Below, piece by piece: positions 30,510 to 44,066 of a DNA stretch of 64,000 bases. The notes beneath the pieces were generated by a model, which was given only the letters and a program-made list of their open reading frames with translations, had not been told where the DNA came from and made no database searches. Position 1 is the stretch's first letter. Each line of letters begins with the position of its first letter. The position numbers and the translations under genes were made by a program. This DNA is from Trichoplax adhaerens (Eukaryota > Placozoa > Uniplacotomia > Trichoplacea > Trichoplacidae). The stretch spans positions 67,329 through 131,328 of the forward strand of contig NW_002060951.1 in NCBI RefSeq assembly GCF_000150275.1. The letters are read 5' to 3'.

Positions 30510-32520
30510 TACTTTGTGATTAGTAAGTCGTAATACTCTACAAAATTAGATATGAAAATGGAGATAATACTGCAAGTTCTTCAATTGTAAGGTATCGCTT
30601 GAAACAAAGGCCCTTCGGGCTGGTACATTAGCCAATTTTATTCTATCCAAACATAAATTGTACATTATAGAAATAAATAATACAGTAAGCCATCTGTGTA
30701 CTGCAACATCAAATCCTGCGGTGCTAAAAATAGGTACATGCAAACATTAGAGACCTCAGCAGATATGAATTTAGCAGTATCTTAGTTCCTAATAGTTTAT
30801 TAGTTCCATTAGCAGATGTTCTAGCTAACTTTGCTGTAACTGCGGCTCAGGTTAACTAGCATATATTTATAAGACATCGCAAGCAATCAAGGTGCTATTA
30901 CTGGAATAAATTAAAAATTACTAATGATATCTTATGTTAACCAGGTTATATTTGTAAAATATCGCAAACATTTAAGATACAATTACTGGACGCCATTAAG
31001 AATTTGGTATCTAAGATAACCTATACCCATTTAGCTCAAAATTGTTGTTTGCAAATTTTAATAGTAGAAATCCTCATGGTGCAGCATATCATGACATGAA
31101 AACATTTGGATTATCTTACTCTAATATAAAATTAATTGCTCACCTGCTGATATCTTTTGCAAGGTAGCTTTGATCTAAGACTTAATTTTATTGTAAGTGC
31201 ACAAGTCATCCGCCGCTTCCAGTAACCTGCATCTTCCAATGTAACAAATTTAAGATTTTAATGTGGAAAACTTGAAAAATGTATTGAAGAAACGTAAGTG
31301 ACGGAAAATCTTTACTTTATTAGATTGATCTAATTATTTGGTTTAGAAGCAACTTTCAACTAGTTAGACTACATCACTCTAGAAAGGCTAAATATTTATC
31401 ACTATATCCTTTATTTCGAACCTTTAAATTAAGTAAGACTTGATTGATTACCTTACCGGACGTGTGTAATTGACAAAATATATCAAACTAAAAGATATCG
31501 GTAGTATTATTTATTGTCACTAAATATTGCAGCTCGATCTTTTACTAATTACAAATATTACAGCATTCGCTACAAGAATATTATTAATCAGGACAGATTA
31601 CATAATAAATAGGTATAATGGAAACATCATTTTTTCTTCAATTAGATACTTTTCGGGGCATTGGTATTACCATAGTTTCAATTGTTGTTTGGTGTTATAA
31701 GTGACAAAGATTTCCATTGCACCGTAGATCCGTTCATAGTTGACAATAAAAATAGGCTTACCAAATCATGTAGTCGATTTACTTCATAAGCTTAAACCAT
31801 AGACTAGAACCGGGATCTAGTAAATTTCTAGATTTTAGTAGTTTATGGCCTTAATGTTAGCTTTACAAAGTTGCTTAGAAACGCCTGACAACATATACAC
31901 TTGATATTTTATAGAGAGATACACAAGGCTAGTAAAATTTGCAATATCTATCCTGAGTCTGGTAATTTACAGAAATTTGAGTTTCTATCGCATACCTTTG
32001 GCGAAAATCGCCTGGAAATGCATTCAGGTTAAAAACTTTTGTTAATCCAAAATAAAGTTGAAAAGTTTAAAGAAGGAAAATGTGCATCTTGCTTGGCACT
32101 GCTTCTCATCATATGCTCCATTTGAAAGTGTTCTAATACTTTGTTAGAATCAAATTGCTGTCTGTTGCAATGTTAGGCTGATTCTGTGGATATCATTAAC
32201 TATAAATAACTTAACCTCTTTACATAAATTTTGATCGCTGGCCATTGCTTTCTATTTTATGAATGATTCCTGCAGTATATAACCGGTTAACTAATAATTA
32301 TGAAGCTATTATAATCTTACTGGGTATGATAACTTGTACAGATTTAATTATTTGCCTTGTGACATATTCAATATTTCGTATGGACTACTTGCAATCATAC
32401 ACTGTATGTATAAATATATTGACACCATAAATATAGGTCAAACATAAGATTGTTAGCAATTTATTATAAACTTTAACTCTAGAAACTTAGCGAATCCTGA
32501 AATAGAAGAAAGATTAATAT
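30510..32520. other. Upstream flank of TRPM-like a, no firm gene
   Basis: Expected promoter region of TRPM-like a. An acceptor-like TTTTGTAG lies about 30 bases upstream of the chosen ATG on the minus strand, so a short leader or first coding exon may exist further out. Open splice-like segments occur at about 30555-30760 and 31140-31260, but they cannot be joined in phase or aligned to the paralogues. Confidence 0.35.
30855..31022. repeat. Diverged tandem duplication (~85 bp x 2)
   Basis: Two adjacent related blocks, 30855-30942 and 30943-31022. Each has a TATATTTRTAA start, a TATCGCAA or CATCGCAA block, an ATTACTGG block and an ATCT-TAACC end. The copies are strongly diverged. Confidence 0.45.
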
Positions 32521-32525
32521 CACCA

Positions 32526-33112
32526 TGTGACGGAGCTCGCTCCGAAATGAATAATATTTTGATCTAAAATGTGTAACAATATTATTATGGAGGTTGCCGA
32601 TCTCGGCAACAACCTAGTTGTTAATTGAGTTTTGTTATTAATTATCCTAGTAATATACAGCGTGGATATGGTGTTAGCAATTAAAATGTCAAGCTGTAAA
32701 GATTATTATGTTAGTTAATAAGGTGCTAATTAATAATATTAATTTGTGACAAGTGATAAGTAACACTCGAGCTAGTCGAATCTATAGTAAGCCTGTATGG
32801 ATCTGTATTGCACATTCTATAATTTAATGTGAAAGATTAGTACCGATCTTATTTGTGTGATATATGAAACTGTATATAAGCTTGATCATTACTTTTTAAT
32901 CTGAGTTCCACGAAGGCTACGCTAGAGTACACTGGTACTAAGTTGCAATAGCTGGTAATAAAATATTTAATAACCTAAACCTATCGTTGGACTCGTTGTC
33001 TATGGTATAGGAATAAGTTAGTTTTCCTTTACTGAGGATCTCCGGAGTTAGTCGGGAACCTTAAGAGTAGATAGACTAGTTTAGGTACGTTCACGAAAGT
33101 TGTTTTGTGACA
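32526..33112 (+). mobile_element. Solo LTR of an LTR retrotransposon with 5-bp target duplication
   Basis: The element is 587 bases, starts TGTGACGGAG and ends TTTTGTGACA, so it has the TG...CA ends of an LTR. The five bases before it (32521-32525) and after it (33113-33117) are both CACCA, a perfect target-site duplication. Inside are TATATAAG at 32873-32880 and AATAAA at 32957-32962, in the order expected of promoter and polyadenylation signal. Two GC-rich hairpins lie near the 5' end: CGGAGC-TC-GCTCCG at 32531-32544 and GTTGCCGA-TC-TCGGCAAC at 32593-32610. No reverse transcriptase or second LTR is seen, so the internal part was probably lost by LTR-LTR recombination. A 5-bp duplication fits Ty3/gypsy and many Ty1/copia elements. 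Confidence 0.75.
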
Positions 33113-33117
33113 CACCA

Positions 33118-34630
33118 ATATTGAAAAAATATAATTGATAAGTAATTGTATTTGCTTATGAGATAAATCACACAACGCGTGATGTACAGCGTCGTTTATA
33201 GGAAAGATATTAGCCCAAAAGTTTTCAGGCTGCTATAAATGTAGTAAGATAATTAGGAGGATGAAGTCATTAAAATGCTACATTACGGGCGTGGATTCAA
33301 GTTTAATCATACTATCTACGTGTTACTCAACTAAACTTGCCTAATCTGAACTAATTTAGATTACCCTAGATAAGTAACAATGACTGAAAAATGCACTTTC
33401 AGAATCTTCTAACTATATCTTTATTCTCTAAAATGCAAGTCTAATTTAATATTCAAAATCAATCATATAAATAGCTATTCTAGCCATAAAACCGGTTTAC
33501 GATGTGTAATATATTTGGACCAATAAGACTTCGAGAATACATTAAATTATTCCTAGTCTAATCCAATGAATTTGTAATATTACTATAGATTAACTTTATG
33601 TTTGCCCTAGCTTATAATTAACAGGATTTATATTGAATTTGCCATTGACAATTCATATACCATATTTAGTATAATTTAACCTGCATTAGGAACAGGTTTG
33701 TATCGGCTATATTAAGTCATCAAATAATTCATGCACATATCCAAATTAATAACTATCTTAACGTGATACGTATACATGTCTAAATTAAGTAAGTTATCAT
33801 TCATCGCGGTAGATTCACTACCGTGATACTAAGTTTATAATACAGTTATTTGTAAATTATGAGCTTGATGATTACAATGATTAACCATGGATTAACTACT
33901 TTGCTATGCTAATAAAATTTATAATGGATGTTGCTTAGCAAGTAAATTTGCTGTATTTATAATTCAGATAATCTATTAGATGTAAATTTTGGATTTAATT
34001 CCACGAATAAATGTTGAAATAATTATTTCGCCATAAAAGATGTTATAATTCAGTTATAGCGTATAATATATATATACGAGTAGGTCATAGATTTAGTTTC
34101 TCAAATAAATGTTAGTTAAAATAAATTATTTCGCTATCAGCAATATGATAATTCAGTTACACCATATAAAGTAAATGTACGAGTAAATCATGAATTCAAT
34201 TTCATAAATAAATATCAGTTATAATAAAATATTTCGTCATCTGAGACATTATATCTAACATACTACCTAACCATACGATTAGATTATCATCTTCGTATTG
34301 TTGCTAATAATTAGTGAATAGGAGTCAGGATGCGATATGGTTAATTATATGTTACAATAATTACTGTTTACCCTACATTATAATAATTAAAATTTTGATA
34401 CTAGAAAGACTTAGATAAACAGTCATAGATTAAAATTTGTTCTATAAATCGCTCATATAATAAAGTTATACCTAAGGACATTCTATATTTACTGTTAGAA
34501 ATTAGTACGTACGCCATATGATGTACAACAGACAATAAATCTATACAATACACATACGAATATAGTAAAAAATAGTTAATGTTGCATTTATATGTGAGAG
34601 ATTAGCTAATATTTCCAGATTAAGAATGTT
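33118..34630. other. Spacer downstream of TRPM-like b
   Basis: No exon supported. It contains the three-copy tandem repeat at 33957-34248. The remainder is AT-rich sequence between the solo LTR and the 3' end of TRPM-like b. Confidence 0.45.
33957..34248. repeat. Three-copy ~100-bp tandem repeat
   Basis: Approximate copies 33957-34042, 34043-34146 and 34147-34248. Each has an ATAATTCAG start, a run ending in an AATTCC, AGTTTC or AATTTC block, AAATAAAT, and an ATTATTTCG or ATATTTCG end. Divergence between copies is substantial. Confidence 0.6.
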
Positions 34631-37600
34631 CTATTTTCTTTTATAGGTTTCGGGTCGGTAATTAATACGATCTTGTTCCGCCAAAGTTGATTGCCTTGGC
34701 AGTTGTGCCCGTTCAATTTTATTACATACATTATACATTAATCTTTTCACTTCTGTCATATCATTTCGTAGGTTTTTCATATCTCCTTTCAATTTTGTTA
34801 CATCTTTATTCTGTTTCTCAAATCTAAGTAAATATAATTCAATTTGAAGTGAGTTTACTAAAAAATTTAGAGCTTTTTTGCTTTGTATCGACTATAGCTT
34901 TAGAGCTAGATTTAGTATATAAGATTCAGAGGATTGGAATAAATCCGCTATGATTTTCTAAGACATTCATTAAAGTATATCATCCTTCAGCAATTAAATA
35001 ATTGGTAATTTTGAAAATTGAACAAGCTGGCCAAAAATCTAACATATTTTCATTTACTATTATGCTATTACAACAATTGAACGGGAAATTTATTAGTATT
35101 GACAAATATGGTTCATTCTTGATGTTTTTGCACGAAAAATTTTCATCGTTATTTGGTTCGCAATGCAGCAGATACAAATATTATAGCTCCAAATCTGATG
35201 AGATATGATATACCCTATTCTAGCCATTATATTAAAAACAAATTGCAGCGAACTTTACCTATCAGCTGCTAAGCGACTTTGCTGTTTGATTAAATAACGG
35301 CTATCGTTATTGTCTCCTTTCCAAAATCGTTGCAGCCTATAAATAAAAATGACACATATATTTTAGTATATAAGATACACCATATATTATTTTTTATGAA
35401 AAATCGACATTTGCTTAGCGACATTCATGTTATTTTAATATTTTAGCTACTAATGCATAAGCTCTTTGGAAAGTAATCAAAAAACGTAAACAAATGTTCA
35501 CGTGTCAAGCATACTAAGAATGCATACCTCTTAAGTTTATCTTTCTGCCCAAATTCAGCGTTGTTCGCAATTAATTCTTTCTTTAAATCTTCTTCAATAT
35601 CCGGAAGAGCGTCGTAAGGAATGTTGATGTTGCTAATATCAGGCAATTCTATTTACAGGAAAGATTATGATTGAAAAGATGATGTAATTGAAATCAGCTA
35701 TTTTATTAGCTTGTAAAAATATATTACAGATAAATATGTAGATTGTATAGAAAATACGTGCTTTCCTATATAGTAGATATATCATACAAGTATCTTTCAT
35801 GTACGGTAGAATATAATAGCGACTTACTCAAAGATTTTGCAAAATCTTCATCGCTAACACTTTGAAGTAGTGATTTCAAGCGCAGACTAACGATATGAGA
35901 AATAACGGAGACTACTGTTTGTATTAGATTGAGCGGTGGTATAAAAGGCGTTCGGAAGACGTATTCTCTAACAAGGGCTGTGAATTGCTGAGCCCATAAT
36001 TTCTTAGCATCGCCGTCCAGTTCGTCGTATCTTTTACTATATATCATTTATATTTCATAAATCAAACAAATTCACCAAAGTAGGCGATGCAAGGTAATTT
36101 TTAATATTAATCAGCACTCTAGAAGTTAATTTTCAGATAAAGCCCGATATCTACTTACTTTAAGATTGCAATCAACAAATTAAGAAGGAGAATGATGGCA
36201 ATCAAGAGATAAATGATTAGGAGAGCATTCACAACTATCTCTACTGCAAGGCAGTTGTAGTAAGAGTATGTTATTCCAGCAACTGTAGCATTTGAGGTAT
36301 TAGTGGTTGCGCATTTGATAATATTTTCTATAGTGATGTTATGAAGTAAAAATTTCATAATTACAAAAGACTTTATAAGCCAATTTATGATGTTAAGGTT
36401 ACAATAGCTTACATCCTTTTCAGAAACATACGATTATGTCTAAGACATTCGAAATTTTATCAACATAGTAGCGCATTTACCTGTACTGTCTATATTCAAA
36501 TCGCCAAAAATTCGCCAATATGGAATTAGTAAGATTGAAACAACTGCACTTTTGCCCGAAATGCGATTAGGATAGAGTATAGCATGACTAGCGATACCAA
36601 ACGCCACCAAAAAGACGAAGAGTATGACCAGAAATGAAATCAAATCTCCTAACTGATTATACAGATATAAATAGATATTAAAACAGAAATTAAAAATTAG
36701 GATATTTTTAATAGCAGTTTACTGGCAAACATTAATTTCGTTAATTTACCAATTTACGAATCATAATTAATTTCGGTCCATGATTTTTCGAAGGAGATAT
36801 TACTTGCAGTAAACGAATGCTGAAGATGATCAGGTCAACGCAATATAGTATCCGACTAGCTTCAACTAATATCGTGAAGAAATGCATAATAAATGCTGTA
36901 GCAAATATAATGATGGCCATAAAATCCAATGCGTTCCAGACATCCATTAACCATAAGCGGATTTTACCACAGATTGTCCAGGTGGGTTCCCACATAATCT
37001 AATGAATTAAAATATGAAAATATGAATTATTTTCATAAAGGCTACACAAAATATAGACCACATTTTGAAAGTAAAAAGTAATTTACCTGACTAATCTCCT
37101 CGACTGCTAAGGCTAAAACCCAAATGGCAGTTGCAATCTCTATCGGAGAAGTTACATTGCCGAAAAAAAGTGTAATAAAGGCGCCATACAAAGCCAGAAA
37201 TATCAGATAAAATATCTGAATGTCATGCAACAAGATTAAAGGGACAAAGGGTATTAAACATGTTAAAAAGTAAACCTAAACATAGTTTAAAATTAGGCAT
37301 ATTTTACGATATTAATTATGCTATAAACCTACCGAATTTAGGAAGTATTTTACTTTAGGAATGTAATAAAATCGGCTAATTCTAACAAAAGTTCCGCAAG
37401 TGTTCGAACAAGAAGTAGGTTTAACTATTCCAGTTTCTAAATCATGAGGTTGTATTGCATTAGATGGCCGTAGATTTATGTCTTTCATAATGTAAAAGTT
37501 GCAGTAAACTGTTTGAAATAATTGCTGTAGGATAAGTAGAAAAGGTATAGGAAAGATCGTTGCTAGAATAACCTAAAATATAAGAAATGACATACATACT

Positions 37601-40600
37601 CTATAAGAATATAATCCTAAAATATCATTTAAGATATAGACAAAGAAATGATGGAAATATACACGTAACTCATTGAGATAACTTATGATAAATATGTCAG
37701 CCATATCTAATGCACGATTTTATCATGTGAGTCTCTAGCATTAGGATGAAAATGCTCGAAATTGCGTTTAAATGGACTAGATGAGCCTCAGCTGTATACA
37801 TGATTACATACGAGCTATTGATAATTCTACGTTTTACTTACAAGACTGGTTGGTGTAGAACCTTGTTTCTCGGCAATTAATAAATCGCCGCTCCAAATGC
37901 ATCGTAGAGATACAACGTAGGAATCATGTGAAATAAACTCATTTAAGCCCTTGGTCAACATAATTACAGAAAAACATGATACACCACCCCAATCAGGTAA
38001 TTCTCGAAGTAGCATATAAATTGTACCACCAACATCACTGTTGTAAGCCTCATTAACCATTTGGTACGCCAGTCTTCTATATTTTCTAAAAAATTTTAAT
38101 AGATATGTTATGAATTAGTATATCATTGTAACAAACTATATATTTTAGTAAATTTAATGTATGTATTAATATTTTAATCGATTTGTAATAATTCGTTTGA
38201 ATTGGTTAAGTATACCGGTATTGCTATATTTCGAAATGAACAAGATTTTAACTTACTCAGCCAATTCTAGACAATGATCTGCAGGCGGGTTAGTACGTTT
38301 GTCGTCTTTACTATAATAGTGTAATACTTTATAACCAACTAATGCAGCAATTAACGGCGTTTTAATTCTCTTCCAAAAGAGGAAAGAAAGTTCTAATTTG
38401 CCGGTTAATATAGCCCACAAGAAGAGATTGCGGAATGGGTCTAATGAGTCTTTTCCTGCATTTGAAAATTCCTCAACTGAAGTGTAAGTTGCTACTTCTT
38501 CGTATGGATTTTTATAACCGAAATCCATAATCTTTGCTAACAGGCTACCAGCCTCCGTCATTGTCAAGTCTTCCGTGTTGCTTTGATGCTATAGGAATAT
38601 GATTCTTTCTTTAGTAATTAGATAATCAATCTATAGTAGTTGTTTTATCATTTTAGTATGTGGCGCTCTATTTTCATCGAATATGCCATCTTAAAATACA
38701 GTATTGATAAATTTTATTTGTTTACCTTGTACATTAGTTTAATTCTATCTAGGTTGACAAAATGTTTTATTTTCGACCCAGCGTTATCCAGTAAAAAATC
38801 AACGACACCAATAGTTTCTACTGAACCTCGAGCGATTTCATATGTGATAGCCCTATCTAATGCTTCAATATAGCTTAGAGTACCATTTCGTATTAGTGTG
38901 TAAATAACATCCTTTAGACCTTTAATGTACGCGCACTTAATCAAGTAATCAAGGGACATCCGATGAGATTTTCTTTTGCTGACCTGATCATAAAGACGCA
39001 AAATGTAGAGAGCAATTAGTATAGAATCATTATCATCGAATATACAAGTAGTTCCTTTCGTAAATTACGAGTAAACAAATTTAAATCTATTATACATAAA
39101 ATCGTAAATTAGCCATTTTATCATTAACAATAAATAGTTACGATTATCTTTAATGTTAAGGCTTAGCAATGCTTGATAGACGTATATAATCGTATCTATA
39201 TCAGAATTAATTTCTTACCAAATTTATTATATCTTCACTTAGTTTTCTAGTATCTATTTTTCCCCATAAAAATCTGAGTTTGTATTCGATATCAATTTCG
39301 GTACCATGCACTATTTCACAATAAAAGTTATGATTAATACTTCCCTTATAACTATTTCCTGTATTTATTGACAGTATACCATGCAAATAATTAAATTTCA
39401 AGTTATTACTAATTATGAAATGTCATGTTACCTTTCAGTAGCATTTCAAAGATTTCTTCTACAAATCCTTTAGCCGCATGGATTCCGATAATTTTAACCT
39501 AGTACAATAAATAACAGAAATTTCTTAACAATTTATATAGTAAGATAAATTTTTGAGGAAAGTGGATCAGTTACTGACCTGGTCTCGTAATGCAATTGTT
39601 TTCTGTAACATATCAACGTATCTCAATACAATATTTTGATGTTTCTTTTTCTTAAAAGCGAAGATATCCATAAATGTTGCGGCTATCTGTTCTGGTGAGC
39701 TGTCAATAGTTATAAATTTTAATATTTGAGACAAATTAACTTCAATAAAGGATTTAGCCATTCCTAATCGAATGAACGAATAAAATATTTTCCATGATTT
39801 CCTAAAAGCGCATTTGCAAAGGTATTACCTATCCTCTTGATTTTCTATCAGGTTGGTAAGAAGTTTCGCTGAACCACCAGTGTCCTTAATTACAAAGACA
39901 GGATATCCTTTATGAAGTGCTATAGATGCCATTTCTAAAGCTCTAAGATCACCACCAACTAACAAATATACAGCAGGTATAAAGTCGCCTGTAAAGTTAT
40001 AAGCAAATATAAGCAGAATTAGTTACCAATGAATTGTATAATTAATTACAAGTCAGTGTTATTCTGAATCGTTTAAATTGTTTTCTATTACGAATTTTTT
40101 ATAGCATGTCTTACCATATCAACATTATTTATGTAACTTTAATATATTGATAACTAACGGTACTTTAATCTTAGTAAGCTTTCATTATTATTTAGATTTG
40201 GCATACATAGTATAGTTTTTTAATATTAGAAGTTTTAATAATCAAGTATTGTAGGTACGTATTTATGTAATTTTATATCCTTTAATTGGAATAAATATTA
40301 ACCTGACATATCATCATCCTTGCTCGTTGTACTAGTACCAAGTAACAGTTTGTCTTTGCCCATATTCCTAATTTCATGCTCTAATGAACACCGTAATTGG
40401 ACTTCATTATGATAATCCCCTTCATAACTATTATCCACCAATATGAAACAGTCATGAAATGCATTTAAGTCATTATGGTTGGCTTCGTCTCCAACGCTAA
40501 TATCATAGATCAATGTATCTTGATCCTAGTTTGACGTACACAATTAAAAAGTGTTGAAATTTGTAAGTCATTATCGTGGTATAACGATCACATAACTTTT

Positions 40601-41538
40601 GAACTGTTGTTTCATTTACTTTCGTTTCATATAGATGACTTAGCATCATAAACAAACTTATTAGTAACATTTTTGTAAATTTTGACTCATTTTCTTAACT
40701 GTAAGTACCAGTGGGACAACGAATTGTTCAATTATTTTTTTGGATAGTAACAATCATATAATAAGAGCATCTTTTAAATAATATTAATACATAATTTACC
40801 TTTATTTTAGACCACAATTCATGCTTTCCAACATCTTTATAGGTGCATACGCCTAGTAAAGGTATATCTAAGCCGAAATCGGCAGATTCACGACTTTTAA
40901 TCTCCTCGGCAATGGATCTAACAACACCTGAATTGATACCACTAGTAATCAAATAGCATCTAGCCATTTTAGTTAATCGATTAACGGTTCTACATATTGC
41001 TTCTCGTTGAATTAACGTTTCCAGTCTATCTGTTCCACCCAGGATTGATACAATTAATTGAGGTTTTGTAAAGTAGGAAGTTGCTTTACGTATTCCTTTA
41101 AGCAAATAGCGAGCGTCGATTTCATCTCGTATTTTACAATACTTTTGTAAGGATAGAAGGAATACAAATGAGTGTTATAGCTCTTAAACATCCGATAGAA
41201 TTATGTAACGTACGCTATTAAAGAGTTAGCACTACAACTTGCTGCCTTATGTGCATTAGAAATGATGACGTTTAAATAAGGTACATGGTTGATCATCGAA
41301 AATATATATAATCACGCTATTACTTAAGCTATACGTAATAGAATTAATAGCTAGATAGTTTCAATTCTTTTACAATAAGATTGACATGAAATCTACAGTG
41401 AGCTAATTTAATATTATCTACAACTATCATAATGCATACCACGGCATCGGAAACATCGTAACCAGACGATCGAAATTCCAAGTTATGAAATCGAATATAT
41501 TCGTTACTATCAGAGTCACTGTCGATAGTAGCAGCCAT
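34631..41538 (-). CDS. TRPM-like cation channel b
   Basis: Nineteen exons on the minus strand: 41374-41538, 40800-41141, 40303-40525, 39829-39988, 39579-39801, 39432-39498, 39219-39310, 38726-38983, 38257-38588, 37842-38085, 37333-37572, 37087-37215, 36750-36998, 36481-36652, 36159-36327, 35828-36036, 35528-35648, 35259-35336, 34631-34823. Total 3,666 bases, 1,221 residues, in frame throughout. Landmarks: PQLIVSILGGTD and VFVIKDTGGSAKLLTNL in the SLOG region, DPFRNLFLWAIL, CVDLIIFSIR in S4, HGPKLIMIRKL, pore loop PYWRIFGDLNIDST, S6 LLLNLLIAIL, then a heptad-rich C-terminus (KLKGDMKNLRNDMTEVKRLM) expected to form the assembly coiled coil. There is no kinase or Nudix tail. Exon 1 starts MAATIDSDSDSNEY; its donor is less certain. 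The 27-base intron 39802-39828 is anomalous. Confidence 0.9.
39802..39828 (-). other. Apparent 27-base intron in TRPM-like b
   Basis: On the minus strand the exon ends in the codon split AG/GTAATA, and the next in-frame opening follows CTTTTAG. Reading straight through hits TAA at once. The next AG (GATTAG) gives the wrong phase. The equivalent introns in a and c are 136 and 143 bases. Confidence 0.45.
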
Positions 41539-41936
41539 GTTATAAGTATTAGAATGATTTAAATTACCTCTATTTTAAAAAGCTTCATAGATCTCATTTA
41601 TAATACTACTGGATGATGCTGTTGCCATGGTGATGAACGTTTATTCTTGATCTCAATAAAATAGTAGTAAAATAGCATATTATGTAATATTGGTCAGTTT
41701 TGATTGGCCTATCTGATCTTCTATATAATGGGTTGAAATACGGAGACGATTTTAATGCAATATACTAAAATAGACTAGTTTTTTCCTTGTATAAAGTCTA
41801 ACTTCTTATACTATTCGATAAAACTGACAAAGGTACCTGGTGTAATATGATATTTGTACTGCTGTGTGCAGAGTGCAATGAAGTGCGGGTACTGTATTGG
41901 TACAGTATGTTGGCTAATGGATTACTAAAAATTATT

Positions 41937-41977
41937 ACTAGAAATTACTACAATTTACTATTGTAGTAATTTCTAGT
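41937..41977. repeat. Perfect inverted repeat (18-base arms, 5-base loop)
   Basis: Arm 1 ACTAGAAATTACTACAAT (41937-41954), loop TTACT, arm 2 its exact reverse complement (41960-41977). It would form a stable hairpin or cruciform. It sits about 400 bases upstream of TRPM-like b. A smaller palindrome TACTGTA/TACAGTA lies just before it (41890-41907). Confidence 0.9.
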
Positions 41978-43315
41978 GGTCCGTGATTGGCATTAGAGTA
42001 GATTGGCTCTGTGGTTAATGGAGCAACCCTGTAAGGGATATAAAAATTTAAAATCTATATCCGATTCTGGTCCATAGCTTTATATGAGTGTAGTGATCCA
42101 GGCGTGTGATAGAGTCATTTAAAAGAGCTTGCTGTTATTAAGATCACGTAACCATTACAGCCGATTCTCCAGGCTGAAAATTCGTTCATAGTTCAAAATC
42201 TGTTGGATAAAGTATTAAGTGAAATTTAAGCATATACAGTATCTGACTCTATCCTAGTCCATGGGTAGAGCAACTACTGAGAATTTACTTGATACTAACA
42301 TCATTGGCTATCATTTAAATTACAGACAGGCGGACAATAATTGCCTTTCTTGTTACGTATCCGGTGATCTTCAGAAGGAATATTCTAAAATGAGTTTCAC
42401 ACTAGCCACACACTGCTACCGTAGTGCTACGGCTAGAAATAACGTGAAAGTACCCTGGTAATGTATATAGCTATTCTTTACTCTAATTCAGTCTAATACT
42501 TAATTATATTTGCGGTATAGTTCACAAACGACCGAGTGCATATGCTTAACTTCCACTTGATTTCACATCTTCTTTTATATGTTCGTACGAGTATTAATTG
42601 AGTATATGATACTGGTGCAAAGATAATTAAACGTTCCATTGGAGATAACGGATAGTCTAATCCTTACCAGATAATACCGTACTGTAATATAGGATCAGAG
42701 TATCCAAGATCAAACTAATTCATGCTTTAGCAATAAAAGCTTAGCAAATCAATAATATCTGGATCAATTATCTGCGACTTCTTACGAATGGATATAGAAA
42801 TGAAAGTAATAATCTCCGATCAAGACTGCGCTAATGCATGTAGAAATCATTTTCAGATCTTCGAATCAGTTAAATTTCCTTCGATCTTAGTAAACACCTG
42901 AGCATCTACGGCGCCAACAGGAAAAAAATGATTAGATATTGCTGATTGGCTTATCCAGTTAATTTACTCATGTTTTATTATTGTTTGTTGATGACGTCAA
43001 ATAATTCAGTTTGCCACGGAAATTGATACAATAGACTACACCCAAAATCTACCTTGATCTACAAAGTACTTCATAACCATGTTCTCCCTGCTGTCCATTT
43101 ATTGTTAGTAAGATGATTGAAAACCAATGAGTTTCACTCCTAAATGAATTGGATTACTTTGAACAGAGATTAATAAAAGATAGAAGAATCTACGAGTAAG
43201 TTTAAATGATAAGCAATTTTGCTATTTAAAAATTAGGGGAATAGAGTACTAGAATTGAAGTTAGATGTAGAGATGTGCCATGAAGCTGATGATGAAAGAT
43301 TGAGTGCTTACTTAT

Positions 43316-43830
43316 AATACTGATGATAGTCATCAATTGTACTGCAGCAAATGTATAGGGTGATCTCTGTAAAAAGTTCAAACACGAATGGATGTTGTTA
43401 CTTTAATCATTTGGCAAATGAATATCTTCTAAATAAGACGGAAAAAATTGATTGTAATCCCAATACATGACAGAAAATTACGTTTTAAATAACTTAGTTT
43501 GCTGTTTTAAATTCAGTTCTGGCTTGAAATACACTTACTTCTTATTCTTGATATAAGATTAAACAGTAGTATTATTATGGTTGATTAAACAATACTAGCG
43601 TAATCATTACTGATGTTAGTCATCAATGGTAGTAAGCGTTCACGATTATTCTTGTAAAATATTCAAGTACGAATTGGTGTCGTATTCTAGTTTGGTAAAT
43701 GAATATCTTGTAAGTATGACTCGGAAGAATGGATTGTAATCCGAATACATGACAGGAAATTACCTTTCAAAGTAACTTAATTTGCTCTTTGAATTCAGTG
43801 CTAGCTTGAAATAGGCTCCGCTTTCTAATC
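43316..43830. repeat. Duplicated ~230-bp block upstream of TRPM-like c
   Basis: Copies at about 43316-43545 and 43605-43830. Shared blocks include TAGTCATCAAT, AAATGAATATCTT, GATTGTAATCC-AATACATGACAG and a final TTCAGT-CT-GCTTGAAATA. Divergence is moderate. A spacer of about 60 bases separates them. Confidence 0.65.
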
Positions 43831-44066
43831 ATAAGGAAATAAAATAGGATGACTGCAAGATAGTAATAGACCAATAAATTAGTTATAGGCATATGATAGC
43901 ACATTCTTAAAGGACAAAAACTGTCAAGACACTTTCCGAAGATAAAACTCTTTATAGGTGTTAATATCGTGATTAGATTTAGTTTTAAGGCCGCTAACTA
44001 TATCATGCTAGTTTTTGATCTTTTAATTTAAATTATACACATTCACTTGATGAAGTTGGTATGCAT

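Noticed and set aside
30555-31260. Minus-strand segments resembling WD-repeat blades (TAGFDVAVHRWLT, KFVTLEDAGYWKRR) upstream of TRPM-like a
   Set aside because: They cannot be joined in phase to each other or to the first TRPM exon, and the b and c paralogues have no equivalent. The TRPM exon itself aligns to the usual TRPM N-terminal pattern, so a WD fusion is not supported.
32526-33112. Second flanking LTR or reverse-transcriptase remains near the solo LTR
   Set aside because: No second copy of the ends and no coding remnant is present between 31 and 34.6 kb.
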